Assembly (NCBI GenBank): GCA_947501005.1
Contig: CANMTU010000001.1
Span: forward strand, 830,501 to 894,500
Reading direction: 5' to 3'
DNA length: 64,000 bases
Source of the DNA: an uncultured Erythrobacter sp.
GTDB lineage: Bacteria; Pseudomonadota; Alphaproteobacteria; Sphingomonadales; Sphingomonadaceae
Numbering within the stretch: position 1 is the stretch's first letter; each line of letters begins with the position of its first letter. A program made the position numbers and the translations under genes. This document shows positions 39,634-49,742 of the stretch, one piece after another. The notes beneath the pieces were generated by a model. The model saw nothing but the letters and a program-made list of their open reading frames with translations, ran no database searches and was not told the DNA's origin.

Positions 39634-40100
39634 GCGCGATGAAACCCAAGCATCAGCGGCTCGTGCTGGTGGTGCTGGCGCTGATCGCGCTGGTCGCGGC
39701 GGCGCTGCTGGCCGTGTATGCGCTGCGCAATCAAGCGAGCTATTTCTACCTGCCCGAACAGATGCGCGACGATCCGCCAGCTGTGGGCCAGGCGGTGCGG
39801 CTGGGCGGCATGGTCGAACCAGGCTCGCTGATGACGCAGAGCGACGGGGTGACGATCAATTTCGCCGTCACCGGCCGCGAAAGCTCGCGCATTCCGGTTC
39901 GCTTCTCGGGCATCGTGCCCGACCTGTTCGTCGAAGGTTCTGGCGTGGTCGCCGAAGGGCGGCTGGGTCCCGACGGGGTCTTTCTTGCCGACAATCTCCT
40001 CGCCAAGCATGACGAGAATTACGTGCCGCGCGAACTCGAAGGCATGGGCGAGCATCAGGCCGCCGAAATGGCCGAGGAAACGACGGTCGGCCTCCAGTGA
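39630..40100 (+). CDS. ccmE: Cytochrome c maturation protein CcmE
   Basis: KHQRLVLVVLALIALVAAALLAVYAL, heme-binding LAKHDENYVP. Confidence 0.96.
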   Translation: MSAMKPKHQRLVLVVLALIALVAAALLAVYALRNQASYFYLPEQMRDDPPAVGQAVRLGGMVEPGSLMTQSDGVTINFAVTGRESSRIPVRFSGIVPDLFVEGSGVVAEGRLGPDGVFLADNLLAKHDENYVPRELEGMGEHQAAEMAEETTVGLQ

Positions 40101-42052
40101 TCGCGGAACTCGGCCTTGCCGCATTGTGGCTCGCCGCCGCGCTGGCCTTCCTCCAGATGGCGGCGGGGGCGCTGGCGCTGCGCGCGGGGCCGGACAGCGA
40201 GATCGCCCGGCTGACCCGGCCCGGTGCGGTGGTGCAGGGCGCTCTGGCGCTCGTCTCGTTCGCCGCATTGCTGTATGTGTTCGCGGTGACCGACCTGTCG
40301 GTGGCGTTGGTCGCGGCCAATTCGCATTCGCTGAAACCGTGGATTTACAAGGTCTCGGGGGCGTGGGGCAATCACGAGGGCTCGATGCTGCTGTGGGTCA
40401 CGGTGATGGCGCTGGCAGGCGGGCTGATCGCGCTGGTGGAACGGCGTCTGCCGGAACGCACCATGCAGGCGACGCTCGCCGCGCAGGGCTTCGTCGCGCT
40501 CGGGTTCTACGCCTTTCTGCTGCTCAGTTCCAACCCGTTCGCGCGGCTCGAACCGGCGGCGCGCGAAGGGCTGGGCCTTAACCCGCTGTTGCAGGATATC
40601 GGCCTCGCGCTGCATCCGCCGACGCTCTATCTCGGCTATGTCGGCCTGTCGGTGGCCTTCAGTTTCGCGGTCGGCGCATTGCTCACCCGGCAGGTCACGC
40701 CGGATTTCGCCCGCGTCATGCGGCCCTGGGTGCTGGGGGCGTGGATCTTCCTCACCCTAGGCATCACGGCGGGCAGCTACTGGGCCTATTACGAGCTTGG
40801 CTGGGGCGGCTGGTGGTTCTGGGACCCGGTCGAGAACGCCTCGCTGATGCCCTGGCTCGCGGCGACGGCGCTGCTGCATTCGGTCTCGGTCCTGGCCTCG
40901 CGCGATGCGCTGCGGGTGTGGACGATCATGCTCGGCGTCGTGGCCTTTTCGATGAGCATGGTCGGCACCTTCCTCGTGCGCTCCGGCATTCTTACCAGCG
41001 TCCATGCCTTCGCGGTCGATCCGGAACGCGGCAGTTTCATCCTCGCGCTGCTGGCGATCTATATCGGCGGGGCGCTGCTGCTGTTCGCCCTGCGCGCCGC
41101 GACCATTTCGGAAGGGGAGCGGTTCTCTGTCGCCAGCCGGGAAGGGGCGCTGGTGTTCAACAACGTCATGCTCAGCGGCATCCTCGCGATCGTGCTGCTC
41201 GGCACGCTGTACCCGCTGCTGACCGAGGCGTTCGGGGTGCGGGTCTCGGTCGGGCCGCCCTATTTCAATCCGGTATCGGCGATCTTCGCCATTCCGATGT
41301 TCGCCGTCATGGCGGTCGGCCCGCTGCTGCGCTGGCGGCGGGACCGGTGGGGGCGGATCGGCAAGCAACTGGCGCTGATCGCGGCGCTGCTGCTGGCCGG
41401 GCTGGTGCTGATCAGCATGATCGGCGGGATCGCGCTGTTGCCGCTGCTCGGCCTGGCTTTCGCTCTTGCGCTTGGCGTGGCGAGTTTCCTGCCCCTGCGC
41501 GGGCGGCGGTTGGCGCGAACGCCGCTGGCGACCTGGGGCATGGTGATCGCCCATTTTGGCATCGCCGTCTCGCTGTTCGGCATGGCGAGCGAAAGCGCCT
41601 TCTCGACCGAGCGGCTGGCGGCGCTCGAAATCGGGCAGGCGACCACGGTGGGGCCCTGGCAGGTCGAACTCGCCGCGGTCGGGCCGCAGGCCGGCCCGAA
41701 CTGGACCGCGCTGGCCGGGCAGATGGTCGCGCGATATGACGGCGGCAACCCGGTCGAGATCGTGCCGATGGCGCGCAGTTTCTGGGCGCCGCCGCAGCAG
41801 ACCAGCGAAAGCGTGCTCGTCACCCGGTGGAACGGGCAGCTTTACGCCGTGCTGGGCGACGCGGCCGAAGGCGGGCGTTGGCAGGTGCGCCTGTGGTGGA
41901 AGCCGTTCGTCACCTTCATCTGGTATGGCGGCGGATTGATCGCGCTGGGCGGCATGCTCTCGCTGATCGGGCGGGTGGCGGGCGACCTCAAGCGCCGCCG
42001 GGTCCGTCGCCGGGCAAGGCAGCGCCGCGAAGACGCGGAGGTGCCGGCATGA
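40097..42052 (+). CDS. ccmF: Heme lyase CcmF
   Basis: WGNHEGSMLLW, WGGWWFWDPVENASLMPWL. Confidence 0.97.
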   Translation: MIAELGLAALWLAAALAFLQMAAGALALRAGPDSEIARLTRPGAVVQGALALVSFAALLYVFAVTDLSVALVAANSHSLKPWIYKVSGAWGNHEGSMLLWVTVMALAGGLIALVERRLPERTMQATLAAQGFVALGFYAFLLLSSNPFARLEPAAREGLGLNPLLQDIGLALHPPTLYLGYVGLSVAFSFAVGALLTRQVTPDFARVMRPWVLGAWIFLTLGITAGSYWAYYELGWGGWWFWDPVENASLMPWLAATALLHSVSVLASRDALRVWTIMLGVVAFSMSMVGTFLVRSGILTSVHAFAVDPERGSFILALLAIYIGGALLLFALRAATISEGERFSVASREGALVFNNVMLSGILAIVLLGTLYPLLTEAFGVRVSVGPPYFNPVSAIFAIPMFAVMAVGPLLRWRRDRWGRIGKQLALIAALLLAGLVLISMIGGIALLPLLGLAFALALGVASFLPLRGRRLARTPLATWGMVIAHFGIAVSLFGMASESAFSTERLAALEIGQATTVGPWQVELAAVGPQAGPNWTALAGQMVARYDGGNPVEIVPMARSFWAPPQQTSESVLVTRWNGQLYAVLGDAAEGGRWQVRLWWKPFVTFIWYGGGLIALGGMLSLIGRVAGDLKRRRVRRRARQRREDAEVPA

Positions 42053-42576
42053 ACTGGCGGCTCTGGCTTCCCCTGACGGCGTTCGTCGCATTCCTCGCCA
42101 TCGCGGCCTACAGCATGTCGCAGCCGAAGGACGATTTCGTCCGCAGCGAGATGGTAGGCGAACCGCTTCCCTATTTTTCTCTGCCCCCGGCGGCCGAAGG
42201 CCAGCCCGGCGTCTCCAGCACGGATTTTGCCGACGGCAAGCCCCGCCTGCTCAACATCTGGGCGAGCTGGTGCCTGCCCTGCATCGCCGAGGCGCCGCAG
42301 CTTGCCGAACTGGAGCGGCAGGGCGCCGAAATCGTCGGCGTGGCGATCCGCGACAAGCCAGAAGACATTGCCGCCTTCCTGGCAGAGCATGGCAATCCCT
42401 ATACCAGCATCGGGCGCGACGATCTGTCGGAAGTGCAGCTGGGCATCGGCTCGTCCGGCGTGCCCGAAACCTTCGTGATCGATGGCAAGGGGGTCATCAC
42501 CTATCAGCATATCGGCGACATCCGCGAAAGCGACGTGCCGCTGCTGCTGGAACAGCTGCGCGAGGCGGGGGCGTGA
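42049..42576 (+). CDS. ccmG: Thiol:disulfide interchange protein CcmG/DsbE
   Basis: LLNIWASWCLPCIAEAPQLAEL thioredoxin CxxC. Confidence 0.94.
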   Translation: MNWRLWLPLTAFVAFLAIAAYSMSQPKDDFVRSEMVGEPLPYFSLPPAAEGQPGVSSTDFADGKPRLLNIWASWCLPCIAEAPQLAELERQGAEIVGVAIRDKPEDIAAFLAEHGNPYTSIGRDDLSEVQLGIGSSGVPETFVIDGKGVITYQHIGDIRESDVPLLLEQLREAGA

Positions 42577-42974
42577 GGCGCGCCGTCCTGCTGGCCGTTC
42601 TGATGGGCGCCCCGCTCGCGGCGCAGGACGCCATGCCGCCGGCGCCCTATGCCTATCGCCAGCTCGACGATGCCGCGCAGGAGGCAGAGGCGCAGGATCT
42701 CATGGAAACGCTGCGCTGTCTCAAATGCCAGAGCCAGTCGATCGCCGACAGCGACGCGCCGATGGCGGGCGACATGCGCCATCAGGTCCGCATCCGCATC
42801 GCTGCCGGGGAGGATCCCGCCGAAGTGCGCGGCTGGCTGATGGATCGCTATGGCGACTATGTCAGCTACTCCCCGGCGATGAATGTCAGGACCTGGCCGC
42901 TGTTCGCCGTGCCGGGAGTCCTCATCCTGATTGCCGCCGCCGTGCTGTTTCGCCGGTTCCGGCGCGCGCGATGA
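42573..42974 (+). CDS. ccmH: Cytochrome c maturation protein CcmH
   Basis: LRCLKCQSQSIADSDAPMAGDMRHQVR; GTG start in 4-nt overlap with ccmG. Confidence 0.93.
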   Translation: MRRAVLLAVLMGAPLAAQDAMPPAPYAYRQLDDAAQEAEAQDLMETLRCLKCQSQSIADSDAPMAGDMRHQVRIRIAAGEDPAEVRGWLMDRYGDYVSYSPAMNVRTWPLFAVPGVLILIAAAVLFRRFRRAR

Positions 42975-43606
42975 GCTGGGTCGTCATCCTCGCGCTGGCG
43001 GCGGTCGCATTCGTGCTGGGGGCCGTGGTCCTGCGGCTCGACCGGTCCGGCTGGGCGTTGTTCGGGGCGGCCCTGCTGTTCGGATTGACCGGATACGCCT
43101 TGCAGGGCTCCCCCGAACTGCCCGCGCAGCCCGCAATTGCCGCGGCGCAGAGCAACGATGCCGGCGCGCGCATGGTGGCGGCGCGGCGGCAGTTCTTCGA
43201 TGCAGGGCGCATGCCGTCGAACTGGGTGGTGACCGCCGATGCCTTCGCCAGGCGCGGCGATTACGAGGAAGCCGCGCAATTCTATCGCGCCGCGGTCGAG
43301 AACGACTCGAACGATACCGAGGGCTGGATCGCACTCGGCCTGGCGCTGATCCAGCATGCGGACGGCAATGTGACCCCGCCAGCTCTTTATGCCCTGAAAC
43401 AGGCGCGCGCGATCGCGCCGGCGAACGGGGCTGCGCAATATTTCCTCGGCCTGGCGAGCCTGCAAGGCGGCGATGTCGCCCGGGCGCGCGAATACTGGGC
43501 CGATGCGCTGGCGCAGGCCCCCGGCAACGCGGAATGGCGCGAGGCGGTGCAGCTGCAATACCAGATGCTCCAGCAGACCACGGGGCAAACGCCGCCGCTT
43601 CGCTGA
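42971..43606 (+). CDS. CcmI/CycH-like TPR protein
   Basis: N-terminal TM helices plus TPR-like region (YEEAAQFYRAAVENDSNDTEGWIALGLAL); cluster position. Confidence 0.82.
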   Translation: MSWVVILALAAVAFVLGAVVLRLDRSGWALFGAALLFGLTGYALQGSPELPAQPAIAAAQSNDAGARMVAARRQFFDAGRMPSNWVVTADAFARRGDYEEAAQFYRAAVENDSNDTEGWIALGLALIQHADGNVTPPALYALKQARAIAPANGAAQYFLGLASLQGGDVARAREYWADALAQAPGNAEWREAVQLQYQMLQQTTGQTPPLR

Positions 43607-43738
43607 CCCCACGGACCTTCGCACCTGCGAGATAGTGTTGCGGGTGTTTTCCAACACTGCTAATCGCCGCCGCCTTGCCGCAGGACAGGTTGCGTCCGGG
43701 CAGGGTGGACATACGATGCGAGAAAGCACTTTCCTCCC

Positions 43739-45676
43739 ATGAGCCAGACGGCAGCGCCCATCGTCGACCCGGCGCCGGAAGGCGTGGAGGGTGCGCCCGG
43801 TCACGGCAGCGGATCGCGGTCCGCACTCGCGCTGGGCGCGATCGGCGTGGTGTTCGGCGATATCGGCACCAGTCCGCTCTACGCCTTTCGCGAGACGTTC
43901 CTGGGATCGCACAGCCTCGCGATCGATACCCTGCATATCTACGGGGTCGTCAGCCTGATCTTCTGGTCGATGACGCTGATCGTCTCGATCCAGTACGTCT
44001 CGATCCTGATGCGGGCGGACAATAAGGGGCAGGGCGGCACACTGGCGCTGGTCGCCTTGCTGACCCGGCATATCGGCGGCTCGCGCTATGGCTGGATCAC
44101 GGTCCTGCTCGGCGTATTCGCGACGGCGCTGTTCTATGGCGACAGCATGATCACGCCCGCGATCTCGGTGCTTTCGGCGGTCGAGGGGCTGACGGTCGTC
44201 AATTCCAGCCTCAAACCGCTGGTCATCCCGATCGCGCTGGTGCTGCTCATCTTCCTGTTCCTGATCCAGAAACGCGGCACGGCGGCGGTGGGCAAGCTGT
44301 TCGCGCCGATCATGATCGTCTATTTCCTCGTGATCGCCGTGCTCGGCACGATCCAGATCGTTCAGAACCCGTATATCCTGCAGGCGCTCAACCCGATCTG
44401 GGCGGTGCGCTTCTTTGCGACAGACGGCACGATCGCGTTCCTGGCGCTGGGTTCGGTCGTCCTTGCGGTGACCGGATCGGAAGCGCTCTATTCCGACATG
44501 GGCCATTTCGGGCGCGGGCCGATGCGGCTGTCGTGGTTCGGGTTCGTGATGCCGTGCCTGCTGCTCAACTATTTCGGGCAGGGCGCGATGATCGCGGCAA
44601 TGGACCCGGCTGAAACCGCCGCCGCGATGGAGAGCCCGTTCTTCATCATGGCGCCCGAATTCCTTCGCCTGCCCCTCGTCCTGCTGGCCACGGCGGCCAC
44701 GTTCATCGCCAGCCAGGCGGTCATTTCGGGCGCGTTCTCGATCACCCACCAGGCGATCCAGCTCGGCTTCATCCCGCGCCTGTCGACCGAACACACCAGC
44801 GCGAGCGAGCGGGGGCAAATCTACATCCCGTTCGTCAACAACGCGCTGATGGTCTCGGTCATCCTGCTGGTGCTGATGTTCCAGAGTTCGAGCAATCTTG
44901 CCGCCGCCTATGGCATCGCCGTGACCGGCGCGATGTTCATCGACACGATGCTGATGGGCGTCCTGCTGCTCGCGGTGTGGAAGTGGAAATGGTGGCTGGC
45001 CCTGCCGGTGTTCGTCGTGTTCCTGTTCGTCGACGGGGCCTATTTCGCGGCCAACCTGCCCAAGGTGCCGGACGGGGGCTGGTTCCCGCTGTTCATCGGG
45101 GCGATCGCCTTCACCTTGCTGACCACCTGGGCCAAGGGCCGCAACCTCATGCGCGAGCGGATGAGCGAGGTTGCCCTGCCGATCGAGATCTTTGCCAAAT
45201 CGGCCAAGAACAGCGCCACGCGCGTGCCCGGCACCGCGATCTTCATGGCCAGCCAGACGGCGGGCGTGCCTTCGGCGCTGCTCCACAACATCAAGCACAA
45301 CAAGGTGCTGCACGAGCGGGTGATCATTCTCACCGTGCTGATCGACGATTCACCCTATGTCGCGCCCGACCGGCGCTGCGAGCTGGAGGATCTGGGCGAC
45401 GGGTTCTACCGTGCCGTGCTGCATTACGGCTTCATGGAAGAAACTGACGTGCCGCAGGGGCTGAAAAGCATGACCCGCTGCGGCGGCGCGTTCGACATGA
45501 TGCACACCAGCTTCTTCCTCAGCCGCCAGACCCTGCTGCCCAGCGCCAATCCCGGCATGATGCTGTGGCGCGAGCGGATCTTCGCCTGGATGCTGCGCAA
45601 CGCGGCAACCGCGATGGACTTCTTCCGCCTGCCAACCAACCGGGTGGTGGAGTTGGGGAGCCAAGTGGAGATTTAG
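43739..45676 (+). CDS. kup: KUP family potassium transporter
   Basis: [48 protein letters not shown]. Confidence 0.97.
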   Translation: MSQTAAPIVDPAPEGVEGAPGHGSGSRSALALGAIGVVFGDIGTSPLYAFRETFLGSHSLAIDTLHIYGVVSLIFWSMTLIVSIQYVSILMRADNKGQGGTLALVALLTRHIGGSRYGWITVLLGVFATALFYGDSMITPAISVLSAVEGLTVVNSSLKPLVIPIALVLLIFLFLIQKRGTAAVGKLFAPIMIVYFLVIAVLGTIQIVQNPYILQALNPIWAVRFFATDGTIAFLALGSVVLAVTGSEALYSDMGHFGRGPMRLSWFGFVMPCLLLNYFGQGAMIAAMDPAETAAAMESPFFIMAPEFLRLPLVLLATAATFIASQAVISGAFSITHQAIQLGFIPRLSTEHTSASERGQIYIPFVNNALMVSVILLVLMFQSSSNLAAAYGIAVTGAMFIDTMLMGVLLLAVWKWKWWLALPVFVVFLFVDGAYFAANLPKVPDGGWFPLFIGAIAFTLLTTWAKGRNLMRERMSEVALPIEIFAKSAKNSATRVPGTAIFMASQTAGVPSALLHNIKHNKVLHERVIILTVLIDDSPYVAPDRRCELEDLGDGFYRAVLHYGFMEETDVPQGLKSMTRCGGAFDMMHTSFFLSRQTLLPSANPGMMLWRERIFAWMLRNAATAMDFFRLPTNRVVELGSQVEI

Positions 45677-45779
45677 GGGTAAGGCTACCAAAACCGGTCG
45701 TTCGGCTAACGACCCATTGCGGACGATGATAATCCCGTTCATGCTCCGCTTAGGCCATGCTGTATGCTAGGAGCATTAG

Positions 45780-45980
45780 ATGAGTTTTCTGGAGCCACAA
45801 TCTTTAACCAGTCGCCAGAAAGCGGCGGCAGTCATCACGATCATGCTGATGGTTCCGGTGTTTCTTGACGTATTAAATCTGATTGATTTGGGCAGTCTCA
45901 GATTGGCTCCGTTCCTCTTGCTGATGATCGTGACGCCGTTCACACTACCAGAGAAGACAGAATCTGGCCGCGCAGGGTAA
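45780..45980 (+). CDS. Small hydrophobic protein, unknown (66 aa)
   Basis: AGGAG 7 nt before ATG; two hydrophobic segments. Confidence 0.45.
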   Translation: MSFLEPQSLTSRQKAAAVITIMLMVPVFLDVLNLIDLGSLRLAPFLLLMIVTPFTLPEKTESGRAG

Positions 45981-46137
45981 TTGTTCCAGCGGATTGCTCA
46001 CGTTCCAAGTTCTTAGTTTCCACTTGCCACCCTAAATTCAGACGCTCGAGGCTTTCGTAAGCTGCGCCAACAGCAGACCAAATGTTTCCCAAGGCCCAGT
46101 GCTGCCACACTGAGTCGTTTTCTGCTTCAGGTATCAC
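45940..46137 (-). CDS. Small hypothetical protein, unknown (about 65 aa)
   Basis: Non-repetitive, protein-like composition (AENDSVWQHWALGNIWSAVGAAYESLERLNLGWQVETKNLEREQSAG); possible GTG start just after ispZ on the same strand. Confidence 0.3.
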   Translation of the reverse strand: MIPEAENDSVWQHWALGNIWSAVGAAYESLERLNLGWQVETKNLEREQSAGTITLRGQILSSLVV

Positions 46138-46145
46138 ACAAGACC

Positions 46146-46790
46146 TCACCCCGTCGGCGGTTCGTCCTTCACCACCGCGTCCTTGTCCTCCAGCGAAAGG
46201 CCATGGCGCAGCAGCATCGGGATCTGGGTAAAGGTGAACACGAAGGTCAGCGGCAGGAACACCCAGATCTTCGCCCACAGCCAGCTTTCGAAATCCATCA
46301 TCCGCACCAGCACCTCGTTCAGCGCGGCCAGCGCGAAGAAGAAGAACCCCCAGTTGCGCGACAGTTTCAGCCAGCCGGCATGGTCCACGCCCTCAAACGC
46401 CGCCTCCAGCAATACCTGCAACCACGCCCGGCCGCGCAGCCAGCCGATCACCAGCACCGTGCCGAACAACAGGTAGATCGCGGTCGGCTTGAATTGGATG
46501 AAGCGTTCGTCGCGCAGCCAGATCGTAAGCCCGCCGAAGCCGACGATCAGCGTGGTCGACAGGATCAGCATCGGGCTGACATGGCCGAACTTCCACTTGC
46601 TGAACGCCAGCGCCACCACGGCGGCCAGCATGAAGGCGATCGTGCCGTAGATCACTGCCGCGATCTCGCCGAAGGTCGAGGTTTCGGGCGGCTGGTAGAA
46701 CTTGTACACGCCGAGGAACACGACGAGCGGGCCGTAATCGACCAGCGTGTTGAGCCACCCGGTCTTGGGCTTGGGCTTTTCCTCGGCCAT
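46146..46790 (-). CDS. Inner membrane-spanning protein YciB / septation protein A
   Basis: Multi-TM IspZ family pattern GLTIWLRDERFIQFKPTAIYLLFGTVLVIGWLRG, NEVLVR. Confidence 0.93.
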   Translation of the reverse strand: MAEEKPKPKTGWLNTLVDYGPLVVFLGVYKFYQPPETSTFGEIAAVIYGTIAFMLAAVVALAFSKWKFGHVSPMLILSTTLIVGFGGLTIWLRDERFIQFKPTAIYLLFGTVLVIGWLRGRAWLQVLLEAAFEGVDHAGWLKLSRNWGFFFFALAALNEVLVRMMDFESWLWAKIWVFLPLTFVFTFTQIPMLLRHGLSLEDKDAVVKDEPPTG

Positions 46791-47713
46791 CACGCCACCC
46801 CCGCGATTACGCGCGCAACCAGGTCGGGGTCGAACGGTCGCAGATCGTCGAGTTTCTCGCCCACGCCGATGGCATGGATCGGCAAGCCGTATTGCTCCGC
46901 CGCCGCGACCAGCACGCCGCCGCGCGCCGTGCCGTCGAGCTTGGTCATGACGAGGCCGGTCACTCCGGCGACTTCGCGGAACACGTCGATCTGGCTGAGC
47001 GCGTTCTGCCCGTTGGTCGCATCGAGCACGAGCACGACGTCGTGCGGCGCCTCCGGGTTGAGCTTGCCCAGCACGCGGCGGATTTTCGACAGCTCGTCCA
47101 TCAATTCGCGCTTGTTCTGGAGGCGGCCCGCCGTGTCGACCACCAGCACGTCTGTGCCCCGGTCGGTGGCGGACTTGACCGCGTCGAACACGATGCTGGC
47201 GGGATCGCCGCCCTCGGGCCCGCGCACCAGCGGCACGCCGACCCGGTCGGCCCAAGTGGCGAGCTGGCCGATGGCGGCAGCGCGGAAGGTGTCCCCGGCG
47301 GCCAGCATGACCTCGTAATCGTCTTCCTGGAACAGGTGCGCGAGTTTGGCGATGGTGGTCGTCTTGCCGCTGCCATTGACGCCGATCACTAGCACCACCT
47401 GCGGGCGAGGGAAGGCGGTGATTTCGAGCGGCTTGGCGACCGGGCGCAGGATCGCGGCGATCTCTTCGGCCACCGCTTCCTTCAGTTCCTGCGCGCTGAT
47501 CTCCAGCCCGAAGCGTTTTTCGGCAAGCTTCGCGCGGATGCGCGCCGCCGCGCTCGGCCCGAGGTCGGACATGATCAGCGCATCCTCGACATCGTCGAGC
47601 GTCGCATCGTCGAGCTTTGCGGTGCCGACGACTTCGGTGAGATTGCTCGCCAGCCGTTCGGAGGTCTTGCGAAAGCCGCCGAACAGCCGCTCTTTCCAGC
47701 TGGGCGTGCTCAT
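46790..47713 (-). CDS. ftsY: Signal recognition particle receptor FtsY
   Basis: GVNGSGKTTTIAKLA, DTAGRLQNKRELMDEL, TKLDGTARGG. Confidence 0.97.
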   Translation of the reverse strand: MSTPSWKERLFGGFRKTSERLASNLTEVVGTAKLDDATLDDVEDALIMSDLGPSAAARIRAKLAEKRFGLEISAQELKEAVAEEIAAILRPVAKPLEITAFPRPQVVLVIGVNGSGKTTTIAKLAHLFQEDDYEVMLAAGDTFRAAAIGQLATWADRVGVPLVRGPEGGDPASIVFDAVKSATDRGTDVLVVDTAGRLQNKRELMDELSKIRRVLGKLNPEAPHDVVLVLDATNGQNALSQIDVFREVAGVTGLVMTKLDGTARGGVLVAAAEQYGLPIHAIGVGEKLDDLRPFDPDLVARVIAGVA

Positions 47714-48912
47714 ATCAGAATTGTATCCTCGATCCGGGTGGGGGCGATGTGGGCGATGGTGCCGGCCTGCGCGCCGGGCGGCGCCGCGACGCGGGCGAAG
47801 TTTTCCGCATGGCCGGTTCCGTCCCGCTCCACAAGGATGGCGAGAGGCTGGCCAATCAGCGATCCGAGCCAGGAATCGCGAACCTCTGCCACGGCGGCGC
47901 GCAATTGCGCCGCGCGGGCCTTCACCGTTTCGCGCGGCACCTGCGGCATCCGCGCGGCCGGCGTGTCGTGGCGGGGGGAGTAGGGGAAGATATGGCCGTG
48001 GACGATTTGCAGCTGCCGTATGATGGCGAGATTGGCGTCGTGGTGGTCCTCGCTCTCGGTCGGAAAGCCGGCAATGAGGTCGGCGCCGATGGCGATATCC
48101 GGCCGCCGCACCTTGAGCCGACCGACCAGCCGCACCGCATCGGCGCGCAGATGGCGGCGCTTCATCCGCTTGAGGATCAGATCATGGCCATGCTGCAGCG
48201 AGAGATGGAGGTGCGGCATCACCCGCGCTTCGCCGGCAAGAAGCTCGAACAGCAGCGGATCGATCTCGATCCCGTCGAGCGAGGACATGCGCAGCCGCCG
48301 CAGCGTCGGAAACAGCAGCAGGATCGCCGCGACCAGTTCGCCGAGCGGCGGTTCGCCGGGCAGATCGTGGCCCCAGCTGGTCACGTCGACCCCGGTGAGG
48401 ACGATTTCCTGCGCCCCCTCGGCCAGGTGCCCCTCGATCTCGCGGCAAACGGCATCGATCGGCTGCGACCGGCTCGGGCCGCGCCCCTGGGGAATGATGC
48501 AGAAGGTGCAGGCATGATCGCAGCCGTTCTGGATGGCGATGAACGCCCGCGTGTGCCGGGACGGGGCAGGGCGGGGGGCGGGCGCGATGTTCCATGCCCG
48601 GGGATCGAGCTTGGCGGCATTGGCGACGAAGCCGTCCACCTCCGGCATCCGGGCAAGGTCCGCCCGCTCCGTCTCGGCTGCGCAGCCGGTCACCAGCAGT
48701 CGCGCATCGGGGTTGGCGCGGCGGGCGCGGCGGATCGCCTGCCGCGTCTGGCGCACCGCCTCGCTCGTGACCGCGCAACTGTTGACGACGATCGTATCGC
48801 CCGCATCGCCCAGCATTGCACGAATACGCTCGCTCTCGGCCAGATTGAGGCGGCAGCCGAGCGAGATCACCTGCGCTTGCGGACCAGGCCCGCTCACGCG
48901 AAGTCGCGCCAT
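47710..48912 (-). CDS. mtaB: tRNA (t6A37) methylthiotransferase MtaB-like radical SAM enzyme
   Basis: SLGCRLNLAESE, NSCAVTSEA, IQNGCDHACTFCIIPQGRGPSRS. Confidence 0.93.
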   Translation of the reverse strand: MARLRVSGPGPQAQVISLGCRLNLAESERIRAMLGDAGDTIVVNSCAVTSEAVRQTRQAIRRARRANPDARLLVTGCAAETERADLARMPEVDGFVANAAKLDPRAWNIAPAPRPAPSRHTRAFIAIQNGCDHACTFCIIPQGRGPSRSQPIDAVCREIEGHLAEGAQEIVLTGVDVTSWGHDLPGEPPLGELVAAILLLFPTLRRLRMSSLDGIEIDPLLFELLAGEARVMPHLHLSLQHGHDLILKRMKRRHLRADAVRLVGRLKVRRPDIAIGADLIAGFPTESEDHHDANLAIIRQLQIVHGHIFPYSPRHDTPAARMPQVPRETVKARAAQLRAAVAEVRDSWLGSLIGQPLAILVERDGTGHAENFARVAAPPGAQAGTIAHIAPTRIEDTILI

Positions 48913-49703
48913 TCGAACGTGCCACGAAAGCTTTCCTTCGCCGGCCCGCTCATTTGAATCGAACCGCACCCCGACCACGCGATCTCCAGCGCGCCGCCGG
49001 GCAGGGCGACCGTGACCGGCGAGCGGACCAGCCGGCGCCGGATCGCGGCGACCGCCGTGGCGCAGGCTCCGGTGCCGCAGGCGCGCGTCAGCCCGGCGCC
49101 ACGCTCCCACACGCGCAGACGGATGCGGTCTTCGCTTTCGATGGTGGCGACGTTCACGTTCACTCGCTCGGGAAACAGGGGATCGTTCTCGATCAGCGGG
49201 CCGAGGGTTTCCAGCGGCACCGCATCGCAGTCGTTCACGAAAAAGATCACATGCGGATTGCCGACGTTCACCGCGACCGGATCACCGAGCATGTCCCAAC
49301 CGACCGGCATGGCGGCGGTATCCATCGCATAGGCCAGCGGGATGGCGTCCCAGGCGAAAGCCGGTGCGCCCATGTCGACCTTGGCGCCCCCGTCCGACAA
49401 CGATACATCGAGGATGCGGTCCGCCGTCTCAATTCGGCAATCATGGCCGATCAGCAGTGCGACCGCGCGTGCCGCATTGCCGCAGGCGCCGACTTCGCCG
49501 CCATCGGGGTTGTATATCCGCATCCGTACATCCGCCCGATCGCTCGGCGAGAGATGCAGCAATTGGTCGCAGCCGACGCCGGTATGCCGGTCCGCGATCG
49601 CGCGCGCGGTCGCCGCATCGGGCGGAGGCAGGTTCTGAGTCCGGGCGTCGAGCACGACGAAATCGTTGCCCAGGCCGTGCATCTTGATGAATTCGACGCG
49701 CAT
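48894..49703 (-). CDS. dapF: Diaminopimelate epimerase
   Basis: MHGLGNDFVVLD, NPDGGEVGACGNAARAVA, ERGAGLTRACGTGACA. Confidence 0.97.
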   Translation of the reverse strand: MRVEFIKMHGLGNDFVVLDARTQNLPPPDAATARAIADRHTGVGCDQLLHLSPSDRADVRMRIYNPDGGEVGACGNAARAVALLIGHDCRIETADRILDVSLSDGGAKVDMGAPAFAWDAIPLAYAMDTAAMPVGWDMLGDPVAVNVGNPHVIFFVNDCDAVPLETLGPLIENDPLFPERVNVNVATIESEDRIRLRVWERGAGLTRACGTGACATAVAAIRRRLVRSPVTVALPGGALEIAWSGCGSIQMSGPAKESFRGTFEWRDFA

Positions 49704-49742
49704 CGCCGCGCATCTATGCGCTGGCTGGCACAGCGTCCAGTG

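Noticed and set aside
42866-45313. 815-aa minus-strand ORF antisense to ccmH/ccmI/kup
   Set aside because: Same GC-driven shadow ORF; no recognisable motif, dominated by R/D/H/Q
45940-46278. Full 112-aa version of the minus ORF downstream of ispZ
   Set aside because: Its N-terminal part is an out-of-frame read of ispZ; only the segment after about 46137 is considered
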